Part shown: positions 21,607 through 32,684 of the stretch, piece by piece
Layout: every line of letters starts with the position of its first letter
Position numbering within the stretch: the first letter of the stretch is position 1
Source of the DNA: Vandiemenella viatica
Taxonomy: Eukaryota > Arthropoda > Insecta > Orthoptera > Morabidae
Length of the DNA stretch: 64,000 nucleotides
Assembly (NCBI GenBank): GCA_031002005.1
Contig: JARYHS010009186.1
Span: 184,290,437 to 184,354,436 of the forward strand
Direction: 5' to 3'
Notes under the pieces: generated by a model
Seen by the model: only the letters and a program-made list of their open reading frames with translations
The model's database searches: none
What the model was told of the DNA's origin: nothing
Position numbers and translations under genes: made by a program

Positions 21607-24331
21607 ATAATAAAGAACGAAATAAACCGTCCAACTATCCATTTCCATTGTTTCCCAAAATTACAGTTATGCTACCACAGGTTTTTAATTTTCCAAATAC
21701 ACTACACAGAATGGTTTTCTTCTATTACTCTCCGCGACAAAACCACTGGGGTAACCTAACGATCGGTTATTGTTGCAGTTTACTAAGTGAATTTAGCTTA
21801 ATATCTTCGGAAGTAAAAGGTGTATGATCAGCAGTGCTACCATCTTAGCATCTACGAAATTTTTTTCAAGAAACGGACGAGATTATTACTGTCCTGAATC
21901 TTGGCTTTTGTTTTAGAGTTATACTACTACGCAGTTCCAACATATATTGCATAGTGCTTTCCTCCACTAAAGTTAGTCAAAAGAGAAAAAATCTTATTGA
22001 ATTTATGCCTTGCAATAAACGCTTTATGGTGTAAATAGGAGGAGCATATCCACAAAAGGTCCGCAAAGCTGTAGGTATTAAAACACTAAGAATTTTTGGA
22101 AAAGTCTATTTTTATGGAAATGCTTAATTTTTACGGAAATACCTGACAGTATCAATTACACCTTTTTCATATTTTATTCAAAAAATTTATTTTGAAATTC
22201 ATCACAACTAGTATACACTGTCCTATAGTTGTTCAAATTTAGTGATTAGTACTTTTTCACTTTTATCTAGTATTTTATTTACTAAATAACAATAATAAAT
22301 TAAATTAAAAGAGTTATGAAGCAAGACAGAAAGAATAAAATTATTTTTCTGAAATTAATGAATAAATACTGTGAAAAAGTCTTGTCTATAAAACGTAAAA
22401 AATTGCTGAATATACTAAAATAACGATTTGGCTATCATGTATATACAATTACGTTTTTATCAAACACATTACAGTTTCAAAGGACGGCCGCAATGCATAG
22501 TCAAAGCTAAACTCGGATCACGAACTTGTGGCATCCAAAATAACTGCACCAATAAATCAGTTATGATCTAGTGAACTACTGTAATGCTCAAATTCCGCAG
22601 TGGTTTGCATCGTGACAGTGAGTTACTTATTCCGTTTAAAGAGCAATGAGCCCTTAAAAACAGGAAATCCTGGTAAGACAACATGAGAATAATGGAACAG
22701 AACCACAACATAAGGATGTACTTAGGAGTTACAGATAAAACACTATGGGGAAGATAAGAAGAATAATTGCTGAAATAAGTAACGAAAGAAAAGTCAACTT
22801 TTTGAACAATAAACAGAAACTTCGAAACAAGTTGTGGCGCACCACAAAAAGTGCTCATCTTAAACTAGTGTATTATTATTATGTGCGAATGAACCTTATC
22901 GGATCACCCAAAGACAAGATTTTCATCATTGCTTGTAATGAAGAATTTGTGGAATGATTGCACTTTGTAGTTTGAATCATGGACTGTCAGATCTGTAGTA
23001 ATGGAGGCAGCTTAGCTTAAGTGTTGCCATCTGTCTGTGATTCGTGCAGCCTATGATTTCTATGATATGTGTATTTTTGTTTGTGAAATGTGTAGTTTAT
23101 GAAACGGAGATTGGGTACCGTAAAAGAATTCGCCTAGGTAATAGAGGAAACTGGAATCAGGACGCCCGGTACGCGGGGGCCAGGACTCAAACCAAGTTCT
23201 TTTGCGGCGCCTTTTATGCACACATCCACACTGGTCGGTTCATTGCACAGTTACCTACTACTTGTACATGAAGCTCTAACGTGCGTACGAAGCATGTCGG
23301 AATAACATACTTCTAGTGTAAGGGACCCATCCATTTCCACTCGTTTACTCATTTATTTGCGTCCACACCATACTTGACCATTAGAGTCTTCGCACGGAGT
23401 TGGCTGGCCGTTTACTTGCCAACGTAATGTAGAGCAATTGATTCGCAATATCATATTGACTACATTTTTTGCGCTATGCCATTGGCGAACATTGGCGCGT
23501 TCACCGAGTGTCAGGCAGTGATTCGAATCTGGCTGTGTAATTGCTGTATAGTCAATGCTGGCGGGATGATGTTAGCCAGTAAGAAATATATTACAAGCTT
23601 ACTTCTTTCTTGAAGAAAGAAAGATGGGAGGGTTAAAATCAGTTCTCTTACTGTTTCAATCAGAAAGAGGCTGTTGTGGAGCAAAGCATTTGCTATGCCG
23701 ATTCTGTCAAAGAAAGAGGGCACCGCATAATTGCAAAAGAAGAGACCGACATTTAAGTATTTTGGAGAATTCGGTCCTTCCCATTACGTCGAGAATTTGT
23801 TTGACACTCTGAGTTGTTGTTGAGGAAATAGATGATTGGGCTACACATTATTTTGTAGTAAATACAAATAATCTGAGACACTGAATACTAAATACTGAGG
23901 GGGCTATGAAAAAATCCCAGTGAAATACCAAACTTACCATTTCTTTGGCATCTTATATTAATAGTATTTTAATTTATCATAATTTTTAGTTCAGTTGTTT
24001 AGTGAGATAAATGTGTTTACAACATAAATGTCATATTCAGTATGCCTTAGACTCCCATATGGTGGATAATATCCAAAAGCTTGTTTGCTTTATAATGATG
24101 ATACGCGACATACTTATGTTCCGGTAGACTTAAATTCTTTTTTCAAATACTCATAAAAGCCGCAAATCTCATAGCAATATAATACACACCTTTGAAAGTG
24201 AAAAAAGCGCATAATTTGCATAAAAATATTGAATCGTAAATCCTTAGCTATCAATTAGGAATGGAAGAATGAACGAGTTGATTACCGAAAACTTTCTTTC
24301 GTAAAATGAATTGTATTAGCTTTATAGAATA
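21607..24331. other. Intron 5 of UGT gene B, part without clear genes
   Basis: AT-rich. Contains a dispersed repeat at about 23005-23200 (listed separately). Open readings such as 22745-22957 and 23511-23723 show no domain features. Confidence 0.4.
23005..23200. repeat. Dispersed repeat D1, copy 1
   Basis: Shares CCATCTGTCTGTGATTCGTG, TTTTTGTTTGTGAAATGTG and TTTATGAAACGGAGATTGGG with the copy near 50.78-50.96 kb (small differences). Both copies run into a degenerate antisense SINE-like segment (ATTCGCCTAGGTAATAGAGG here). Confidence 0.65.
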
Positions 24332-24910
24332 CTAGCCTCGTACCCGCCACTTCGTACGCGTGGATTAAGAATTTTATATCCCAGAATTAAATATAGTAAA
24401 TTGTTGGTAACGAAGGATTAGTCCCAAACAATATCGAGTCGGCATAATATGACAGGAAAGCTATCGCTATATCATTCTACCGTCGAACCTGCCTCTTGAA
24501 GAGAATTAATTTCCAACATATTTCTGTCACTATTCGATAAGATCTCAAAATTTCGTGACTACAACTGTTAATCATACTGGAAAAAATATCCCGTGCCCTT
24601 CATACACATTTCCTTATAAAATTACATCACAACGATATAGCCATTTAGTCGTCAAAACGTAACAAAAAGACAGAGACTTACTACCGTATTTATAATAATA
24701 TTACTGTGGTTCACACTCACACACTGACTGTGAACAACACCTGAGGGATCATTATAACGTAAAAAAGTGTACACCTACAACATTGCAAGACTACCTACGA
24801 TTTGCCTCGCATTGCGCCCCTAACTTTCTAATATCTACAGTTTAACATTCAATCCGAATAACCTACGAACCAGGTCTGACTCTTACGATGAAAAACAATT
24901 TTTAAAAATC

Positions 24911-24985
24911 TGATCCCCGACGGAGATTTCAACCAGAGAGCACGACGTTCGTAAGCAAGCTCTTTAGCCACTGAGGTTCCAGCTC
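24911..24985 (-). repeat. tRNA-like segment, Helitron unit 1
   Basis: Diverged copy of the segment at 25468-25540: CCACTGAGGTTCCAGCTCAC end and a mutated B box. Not a functional tRNA gene. Confidence 0.6.
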
Positions 24986-25467
24986 ACTACACGGAAACAC
25001 GGTCTGAAGACGTGCATATCCAACGTGTCTGTCTATCGCCGTATTTCCAAGTTATGAGAATCAATTGCCAACATATTTCTGTCACCATTCGATAAGGTCT
25101 CAAAATTTCGTGACTACAACTGTTAATCACACTGCAAACAATATCCTGTGCCCTTCATACAGATTTCCTTATAAAATTCCATCACAACGTTATAGTCAAT
25201 TGGGAGTCATAACGTATCAAAAAGACAGAGACTTACATCCCTAATTATAATAATATTACTGTGGTTCACACTTACACACTGACTGCGAACCAAACCTGAG
25301 GGATCATTATAACATAAAAGAGTATACACCTACAACATTGCAAGACTACCTACGATTTGCCTCGCATTGCGCCCCTAACTTTCTAATATCTACAGTTTAA
25401 CATTCAATCCGAATAACCTACGACCCAGGCCTGACTCTTACGATGAAAAACAATTTTTAAAAATCTT

Positions 25468-25540
25468 ATCTCCGACGGAGATTCGAACCGGAGACCACGA
25501 CGTTCGTAAGCCAGCGCTTTAGACACTCAGCTGACACGCC
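25468..25540 (-). repeat. tRNA-like segment, Helitron unit 2
   Basis: On the minus strand it reads as a tRNA-like unit with A-box-like GTGTCAGCTGAGTGTCTAAA and a B box in CTCCGGTTCGAATCTCC. No convincing 3' acceptor stem, so this is a tRNA-derived module rather than a tRNA gene. Confidence 0.65.
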
Positions 25541-26017
25541 ACTACACCGAATGTCGGTACGCAGTCGTCCACATCCAAAGTGTCTGTCTACCACCGTATT
25601 TCGAAGTTATGAGACAAATGTGTTATTTATACAGATAATTTTTCAACCAAATGTAGACAGTATTTTTCTCCTTGTTTCAAAGGATAAGTGTGCAAAGTTA
25701 CATAGAGAACGGATAAAAACTGTGGATTTGTATGAAGACCAAACAAACCAACAAAAGAAAAAAAAACAAACAAACAAACATACACTCATCTTTATATATA
25801 AAGATTACTGTGGTTCACACTTACACACTGACTGCGAACAAAACCTGAGAGATCATTATAACGTAAAAGAGTATACACCTACAACATTGCAAGAATACCT
25901 AAGATTTGCCTCGAATTGCACCCCTAACTTTCTAATATCTACGGATTAACATTCAATCCGAATAACCTACGGCCCAGGCCTGACTCTTACGATGAAAAAC
26001 AATTTTTAAAAATCTTA

Positions 26018-26090
26018 TCCCCGACGGAGATTCGAACCGGATACCACGACGTTCGTAAGCCAGCGCTTTAGCCATTCAGCTGCCAGGCCC
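26018..26090 (-). repeat. tRNA-like segment, Helitron unit 3
   Basis: Same module as at 25468-25540, with B box CCGGTTCGAATCTCC and A-box-like CAGCTGAATGGCTAAAGCG on the minus strand. Confidence 0.65.
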
Positions 26091-26535
26091 CTACACGGAA
26101 ACTGGGTACGGAGTCGTCCACATCCAAAGTGTCTGTCTACCGCCATATTTCGAAGTTATGAGACAAATGTGTTATTTATACAGATAATTTTTCAACCAAA
26201 TGTAGACAGTATTTATCTCCTTGTTTCAAAGGATAAGTGTGCAAAGTTTCATCGAGAACGGATAAAAAATGTGGATTTGTATGAAGAACAAACGAACCAA
26301 CAAACCAACAAATAAACAAACAAACATACATTCATCTTCATATATAAAGATAAGAGTAACATAAAATATTAGAAAAAAAAACACACTAAATTTACCAATT
26401 ATTGCTTTTGATAGAATTAAATCTTAGAAACAGTTGGCTATTGGTGCGAAGAAACTAATATAAAAAGAATCCAAAAAAATTCTTTGGTAACACTTAAGCT
26501 CTTCGAATCCTGTGTACCTGATACGTTTAATCTTT

Positions 26536-27288
26536 GTTGTCCGGGTTGAACCGCGTCAGTTTGTTGAAACCTAACGTTTCTGCCAACATTTTGTGGCCTT
26601 CTTCAGAGTACCGTTACGGCTGGAACTGCTGCCGCCTATACAGGGTGTTACAAAAAGGTACGGCCAAACTTTCAGGAAACATTCCTCACACACAAACAAA
26701 GAAAATATGTTATGTGGACATGTGTCCGGAAACGCTTACTTTCCATGTTAGAGCTCATTTTATTACTTCTCTTCAAATCACATTAAACATGGAATGGAAA
26801 CACACAGCAACAGAAGGTACCAGCGTGACTTCAAACACTTTGTTACAGGAAATGTTTAAAATGTCCTCCGTTAGCGAGGATACATGCATCCACCCTCCGT
26901 CGCATGGAATCCCTGATGCGCTGATGCAGCCCTGGAGAATGGCGTATTGTATCACAGCCGTCCACAATATGAGCTCTAACATGGTAAGTAAGCGTTTCCG
27001 GACACATGTCCACATAACATATTTTCTTTGTTTGTGTGTGAGGAATGTTTCCTGAAAGTTTGGCCGTACCTTTTTGTAACACCCTGTATATAGCTCCCGA
27101 AGAACGCGCTAGCCGTTTGGAGTGACGTCACTCAAACTACCGCCGCCAGCGTGGCCTGTCCAATGGGGGCTTGCTTCCCGCGTTTTCCTAATCAGGCATG
27201 ACCATATTTGGTCAAGTTGTAGCCCGCCGTCCGCATTCATATTATCTGGTCAACAAATTGACGCGGTTCAATCCGGACAATCAAGATT
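26536..27288. repeat. Long inverted-repeat (foldback) element with a MITE inside
   Basis: The left arm (from about 26536, GTCCGGGTTGAACCGCGTCA) is repeated in inverse orientation near 27245-27285 (TTGACGCGGTTCAATCCGGAC). Between the arms sits the 446-base MITE at 26641-27086. The arms are imperfect, so boundaries are approximate. It lies in intron 5 of gene B. Confidence 0.55.
26641..27086. mobile_element. MITE with 118-base terminal inverted repeats
   Basis: Starts CAGGGTGTTACAAAAAGG and ends with its reverse complement (CCTTTTTGTAACACCCTG), flanked by TA on both sides. About 118 bases at each end (to TTAGAGCTCAT on the left) are inverted copies with essentially one mismatch. Open readings on both strands are mirror images from the repeat, not genes. 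The TA target and CAGGG end are like Tc1/mariner-derived MITEs. Confidence 0.85.
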
Positions 27289-28036
27289 ACATAGACAACG
27301 ACCGGGGAAGCCTGCGCACCTACCTGTACGTGTTTTAGCTTCGAAGAGATTTCAGCCGACTGGATCTTCAATTAGTGTATCAATATGTTTGATTGCTGGA
27401 GAGATTGTAATTGCTGATAGAGAGGAAAGAAAGCAGATCCGTGGTGACAGAACAGTTTTATGCATTTGGCAGTTTAGTAGATGGGCTATGGTGTATCTTC
27501 AACAGAAATATGCTGTTAATTCTACGTTTATGCCTTATTTACAAGCTATTCGTTTTAGTCTCGAAAGTAGAATGTAAGGTAAATGCAGTGGATTTTCACA
27601 GCTTAAAGCCGTATTCCCGTAGGGTTAGCGGAGGTAGAGCTCCGCATTCCTATTTCCTGACTGTAGGCACTAGAGTGGATGTGCAGTGGTCGGCGACGCA
27701 GTCCAGTCCAATTTTCTTTTACCTTCCCGCCGAGTTTCCCGCACGATACTCGTTTGATAACAGGGCAGGTAGTCCTGGGGGGCCGTTCCGGACGTTGAGC
27801 TTCGATGAAGAATCCTCGGCTTCGTCGGAAGTCGAACCCCGATCGTCCGTGCCGTAGTCAGATGCGCAATTGCCTGTGTTACGGGGCCGCCCATTTAAAT
27901 GTCGAAGACCACTGAATTTTATAAGTTGAATTGCTCACTCCCTTTCGAGTATAAAAGATAGGGCGCGCAGTACAGTTAAATCACTTAGAAAACACATCAG
28001 AAATATAACTGTAGTATGAGTATATAGTATACTTAC
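27289..28036. other. Intron 5 of UGT gene B, upstream part
   Basis: Moderately GC-rich between 27600 and 27900. Open readings on both strands (27122-27577, 27411-27857) show no family motif. Possibly debris of an unrecognised repeat. Confidence 0.35.
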
Positions 28037-28257
28037 TTCGACTCGTTGAGGACATTAAGCATGGCGTTGAGGAGGGTCTCTTTGGTGACGTCTACGTATT
28101 CAAGTCGACGGCCAATACCAGCGGCGTGGATCTTGGCAGCGATGTGAGGCTGGTCAGCAAAAGAAGGGGATGGCAATCATAGGCACCGCGTGGTAGGACG
28201 CCTCGTTGTAGCTCTGCAGACCACCCTGCGTGATGAACAGCCGTACCTTTGGGTGAG
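28037..28257 (-). pseudogene. UGT gene B exon 5 with a one-base insertion
   Basis: Encodes the UGT signature region: [30 protein letters not shown], then after a frame change [35 protein letters not shown]. Length is 221 nt where 220 is expected; the extra base is in a T run (CTTCTTTTGCTGACC, near 28168-28171), giving TGC TGA instead of GCT GAC. Acceptor GCACAG with phase 1 (a split Ala codon before HPK), donor GTAAGT, phase 2. The homopolymer position makes an assembly error plausible. Confidence 0.88.
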
Positions 28258-28564
28258 CTGTGCAAACAGCGAGACAAAAGAAATACTGGAAATGGATTGA
28301 AAGTAGCTGCGTTGGCGAATGTACGCTGTTTAAGTAATGGAAGAATTATGTATTACCATAACTATTCTGGGTATCACTGTCAAATGAAATATAACTACCA
28401 CGAACGTTATTTGGAAGATAATTGTCGGTTAGGAAGTTTGGCTACCGGAAAGTGTTGTATTTTGTGGCATGTGACTTCATCGGACGCAATATCATAGTGT
28501 AACTGAGCTCGAATGTTGAAGAATTATTGATCTCTGGGAAACTAGTTTGTCGTACCGTCACTCT

Positions 28565-29445
28565 GCGGTTCGTAGAGGATACGCTACAACGACAGTGATG
28601 CGTGTGTGGAACCAGTGGATAGAAGAGGGTCACACGCAGAGACGCACGGGTAATGGACTACAGTGTGATCACAGCACGGTATGACCGTCATCTTGTCGCC
28701 ATGATCGTAACCGACAGGACAGCTTCGTCCACAGCGTTGTATCAACGTTGGAGCACTGCAAATTGTATGGACATGTCTGCGTCAACTGTTTAACACAGTC
28801 TTCTGAGAAATAGACTGGATTCACACATGCTATTGCGTCGGCTTCCAACGATCAGAAATAACTAACGACTTAGACTTCAATTGACAACTAAAGGCCTTCA
28901 CTGGCATAGTGTTTGGCAAAATGTAGTGTTTTCGGACGAGTCTCGGTTCAGCTTGTCTTGTAGTGATAACGAAATATTTTTTACACGCTACCGTGATGAA
29001 CACAGACCAGCACATTGCATTGTTGATCGGCATAGCTAAAAACACCAAGTTCAATGGTTTGGGACATCATTGGCTATAACATGCGATCTCTCCTCCTACG
29101 TTTTGAGGGCAATCTGAACAGCCACTGCTACTTCAGGGCTGCTTTACAGTCCAAGTCACTGCCTCTCCTGCACGAAGTTCTACATGCTATATTTCAGCAG
29201 AGCATTGCCCAGTCGCGTGTGGCGAGGAATGGGCAAACATTCTAGGAGAACACCAGGCACCACTGCTTCTCTGTCCAACACATTCGCCTGAAATGTCGCC
29301 CATCGAAAGTGTCTGGGATATGGTTTCTTCGACATCTTCGTTCTGGTCCTCATGTAATCAGTGTCAGTGGTGTGTGGACGCCTGTAGAACGCGTGGGTGT
29401 GTGTTCCCCATCATTATATTCAGGCTTTAGGCTCTGATTGTAGCA
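28565..29445 (+). mobile_element. Tc1-like transposon remnant (a)
   Basis: Broken plus-strand transposase. VMRVWNQWIEEGHTQRRTG matches the linker after the helix-turn-helix region, VVFSDESRFSLS the first catalytic Asp box, and AIFQQ...R the QQDNARPH box with substitutions; a degraded SPIE..WD box lies near 29300. Many stops and frame changes. It sits where exon 4 of UGT gene B would be expected. Confidence 0.7.
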
Positions 29446-30177
29446 CATGGTAGTTGGTACCGTACTAAATTTTCACAGAGGAGGTGATGAACAATTTTGT
29501 AATTCTCATCATTTGTACATTGTTATGTCCTAATATGTGGAAAAAATATCTTCGTGATCACGTGTCTTCTCCTTGGTGCTATAATTTCCACAAAAAGTCG
29601 TGTATATTGGACAGATTTAAAGAATTACTAAAGGACTGTACTACCACTTGACATTAATTATTACTTCTGTACATTTGTAGAGTAAAATGCATGTGAAATA
29701 TAAGCAGCTGCACTAATATTCTTCCACAGATATCTGATTACAGCTTGATTGGATCCTTTGTGAGATGAATATTCAGCAAATACATCCTGTCACACATGAC
29801 ACGGTATGAAGTCCTGAGACGTAAAAACAGTTAATGAAACTAGAATTTCATTTATTAACTAAAGGGTAATTTTTATGGAATAGTTTCTCCTCTTCCAAGA
29901 ATATAACCAGGAAAGTGACGTTTAACAACACTAATCTTAGGAATATAGAAAATCAGAACGCTAGAGTGAATGACTGGAGATGAAATAGCATACCAATAGA
30001 GAAAAACAAATGCGCATGTCAAAGATGCACACCCAGCTGTATTCTAAAATGGTTTATTTTTTATTTTTTGGTTTCTCCTAAATCGTAATTTCTCATTTCT
30101 TGCGTTATTTTTCTCTTCTAACTTCAGTCCAAACAGTTACTGTCTTCTTTCTTTCCCTTCAGTGAGCCCTATAATTA
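29446..30177. other. Sequence between two Tc1-like remnants
   Basis: AT-rich. Checked on the minus strand for UGT exon 4 motifs (IYFSLGS, WKWES, WLPQQD equivalents) and none was found. Confidence 0.5.
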
Positions 30178-30958
30178 CACTCCTGGAAATTGAAATAAGA
30201 ACACTTTGACGCCGGTATGTAAGACCCACCATACTTGCTCCGGACACTACGAGAGGGCTGTACAAGCAATGATCAAACGCACGGCACAGCGGACACACCA
30301 GGAACAGCAGTGTTGGCCGTCGAAGGGCGCTATCTGCGCAGCGGTTGGGCACCGCCGCAGTCAGTGACAGCCAGTTTGCCTTGGCATACGGAGCTCCATC
30401 TCAGTCTTTAACACTGGTAGCATGCCGCGACAGCGTGTACTTGAACGGTATGTGCAGTTGACGGACTTATAGTGGGCATGCGGGAGGCCGGGTGGACGTA
30501 CCGCCGAATTGCTCAACATGTGGGGCGCGAGGTCTCCACAGTACATCGATGTTGTCGCCAGTGGTCGGTGGAAGTTGCACGTGCCCGTCGACCTGGGTCC
30601 GGACAACAGCGACTTACGGACGCACGCCAAGACCGTCGCATCCTACGCAGTGCCGTAGGGGACCGCACCGCCACTTCCCGGCAAATTAGGGACACTGTTG
30701 CTCCTGGGGTATCAGAGAGGACCATTCGCAACCGTCTCCATGAAGCTGGGCTACGGTCCCGCGCACCGTTAGGTCGTCTTCCGCTCACGCCCCAACATCG
30801 TGCAGCCCGCCTCCAGTGGTGTCGCGACAGGCGTGTATGGAGGGACGAATGGAGACGTGTCGTCTTCAGTGATGAGAGTCGCTTCTGCCTTGGTGTCAAT
30901 GATGGTCGTATGCGTGTTTGGCGCCGTGCAGGTGAGCGCCACAATCAGGACTGTCTTA
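30178..30958 (+). mobile_element. Tc1-like transposon, 5' half (b)
   Basis: Begins CACTCCTGGAAATTGAAATAAG just after TA, the terminal inverted repeat of a family I recall from orthopteran genomes, and ends abruptly near 30958. It contains the N-terminal part of the transposase (30472 onward); the second and third catalytic boxes and the right repeat are missing. Confidence 0.85.
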
Positions 30959-31017
30959 CAAGGTTTTGTTGTGCTCAGTTCACAGTAAAAGCTATATTTT
31001 CTGTTCCTGGTATTTAG
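30472..31017 (+). pseudogene. Tc1-like transposase, N-terminal part
   Basis: MREAGWTYRRIAQHVGREVS is the first helix-turn-helix, RRPGSGQQRLTDARQDRRIL the linker, and SERTIRNRLHEAGLRSRAPL the second DNA-binding unit. QWCRDRRVWRDEWRRVVFSD and ESRFCLG contain the first catalytic Asp. Real homology ends at about 30955 (RHNQD); the remaining codons are flanking sequence. An upstream in-frame stop (CTTATAG near 30470) shortens the usual N-terminus. Confidence 0.85.
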
Positions 31018-31241
31018 TTTAACGCATTTCCCTTTTGTATAGTAAATATTCGTTAAATGAACACGATTGTTTGTAATTACCAAAAAATATATCGTGTTGT
31101 TCCAGTATAATAACGTTACGTTAACATCAGCAGCATTAACGACAAAAGCTCTACCACGTATTCGTTTTGTATATTCCATGTATAACCAAGCTAGTTTTAC
31201 TTCTTGTTCAACAGATCAAAATAAAATCACTAAAAACTTAC

Positions 31242-31701
31242 CTTAGGTAAAACCTTGTTCTCCGTTTTTACGTGGAGTCCCGTTATCTCCACAATGGTGG
31301 GAAGATTTGGCCGCGGATAATCGGAAACGAAGTTGCTGTATACGATAAATAGACTGTAGTTCCATTGCGTCTGGAAAACTGATGGTGGTTCGTCACCGAA
31401 ATGTTTTCGCATCAGTTTCTCCTGACCCGGCAGTACGTGTGCGTTCCACTGGTACATCCAGTAGAGGTGCATGTAGACGCTGTAGAGCCTCTCCCAGAAA
31501 GTCATGTGATCTGAGAAGCCAACCCAGACGTCTGGCAGGTACGCAGGGTTCTGCGTGTTGCCGAGGGTTTCGTAGACAGGTACCATGGCGGGTAGGGTGA
31601 GAGCACCAACAAGTGGTGGGGATCCCACCTTGTGCCACAGACCGTAATAGGACTGGTAACCCAACCACTCCAGTATGAACAAGTCGAATGTCTGGTTTTT
31701 C
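31242..31701 (-). CDS. UGT gene B exon 3
   Basis: 460-nt open exon: RKNQTFDLFILEWLGYQSYY start, PAYLPDVWVGFSDHMTFWER in the middle, HVKTENKVLPK end. Acceptor GAACAG at 31707-31702, donor GTAAGT from 31241. It is the same part of the N-terminal domain as exon 3 of genes A and C, in the same phases. Confidence 0.93.
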
Positions 31702-32040
31702 CTGTTCAACAATCAAAGACAATGTGTTAGTGAAGAGTTAGCAATAGTAATCCACATTCTCGTTCATTACCAATTCATTTTCCGTATAAGAAATGGATAT
31801 GTGCATTTCGCCTTGCAACTGAGTGAGTTAAAAAAAAGAAAAGATTTATCTGATAAATACTTTGACTCTCATTTCAGCAAGCGTTTACAGATAAGGCAAT
31901 ATTCGCCAGTATTAGATGTCTAATACACAAGAACTTGGTTACAAAAACCGGAGAAGGAATTTTAAGCATGATAAAAACATCTAAAAGGATTAAAGTTTGT
32001 AATAACTTCAATACCTATGTATTAAACTGTCGTATTTTCT
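31702..32040. other. Upstream flank of UGT gene B exon 3
   Basis: Would be intron 2 of gene B. AT-rich, no exon 2-like sequence seen. Confidence 0.4.
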
Positions 32041-32044
32041 AATA

Positions 32045-32580
32045 ACGAACAGTGCTTGTTGAAGTGTAAATATCTTGGCATAATGTTTGATAATAAAATC
32101 AAATGGGCAGAGCACACTGGTCAGATGGCCGGAAAAGGTTAAAAAATCCTTGGGGAATTCGGTTACTCAACTTTGGTGAGACCATAGGTTGAATATTGTG
32201 GTGTAGTTTCAGACTCACAAATTTGCTGTCAAATACAGGATTTGGAGGATATGCAAAGAAGAGGAGCTAGATTTGTTTGTGCAAATTATCGCAGGATTCC
32301 GTCAGTAAAAGATACGATAAGAATCTGGAGTGGGAGTCATTGGAGGAAAGGTGAAGTGTGAAGAGAGTACTGGGAATGTACAAAGCATAATGGTATATTG
32401 GTCAAAGAATTAGTCATAGTGCATGGAACGGGAAAAGCGACCATGACTACAAACTGGCGCTCGATTTCATGGATAAGGGAGTGGGAAATTGGAACAAATT
32501 ACCAAGTGATGAATAATTTTCCAAAATCGCTTAATGAATTTGAAATTAAAATTTGTAAATCGGAAAACTAAATGGGGGAG
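32045..32580 (+). mobile_element. Non-LTR retrotransposon C-terminal remnant (same family as at 47.4-48.2 kb)
   Basis: Broken reading with LLKCKYLGIMFDNKIKWAEH, QRRGARFVCANYRRIPSVKD, AWNGKSDHDYKLALDF and NWNKLP, each with a close counterpart in the 47460-48146 block. Several frameshifts and small deletions. Its 3' UTR is followed by a sequence that recurs inverted at about 35265-35325. Confidence 0.75.
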
Positions 32581-32684
32581 CAATTTAACACTCAAATTAT
32601 AAAAGAAAATTTGGCTCCACTGCAATGCGAACCACCTTAGAAGGAATTGTCTTATTTGCATGAAAAGTTTCTTGATTGATGTAA

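Larger units (their letters stand above)
24332..26350 (-). mobile_element. Helitron-like element with tandem internal units
   Basis: On the minus strand it begins TCTTTATATATGAAGATGAA at 26350 and ends CTAG at 24335-24332, with A and T flanking bases, the hallmark of Helitron insertion. Just inside the 3' end, CCAC and GTGG can pair as a short hairpin (CCACGCGTACGAAGTGG). No Rep/helicase gene is present, so it is non-autonomous. It contains three copies of a 550-base unit (landmark CCGACGGAG at 24918, 25472 and 26022), each with an antisense tRNA-like segment. It lies in intron 5 of UGT gene B. Confidence 0.75.
21004..31701 (-). pseudogene. UGT gene B, UDP-glycosyltransferase, incomplete
   Basis: Minus-strand UGT locus with exon 3 at 31701-31242, exon 5 at 28257-28037 and exon 6 at 21286-21004. 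Exons 3 and 6 are open and have exactly the lengths found in gene C. Exon 5 carries one extra base. No exon 4 is visible between 31241 and 28258, a stretch that now holds two Tc1-like remnants. Exons 1 and 2 are not found to the right either; the 1000-base gap at 37371-38370 could hide one or both. As assembled this cannot make a UGT, since exon 4 supplies part of the sugar-nucleotide domain. Either it is a pseudogene or the region is misassembled. Enzyme role as for gene C. Confidence 0.82.

Noticed and set aside
24332..26350. Tandem units with regular spacing, considered as CRISPR or satellite
   Set aside because: Units are about 550 bp without short repeat-spacer structure, and the ends fit a Helitron-like element.
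26534..27082. Overlapping open readings on both strands, up to 173 codons
   Set aside because: They are mirror-image translations of a MITE's inverted repeats, with no domain.
27122..27857. Two overlapping plus-strand open readings of about 150 codons
   Set aside because: No recognisable domain, both overlap one another, and the segment lies inside a UGT intron with transposon debris.
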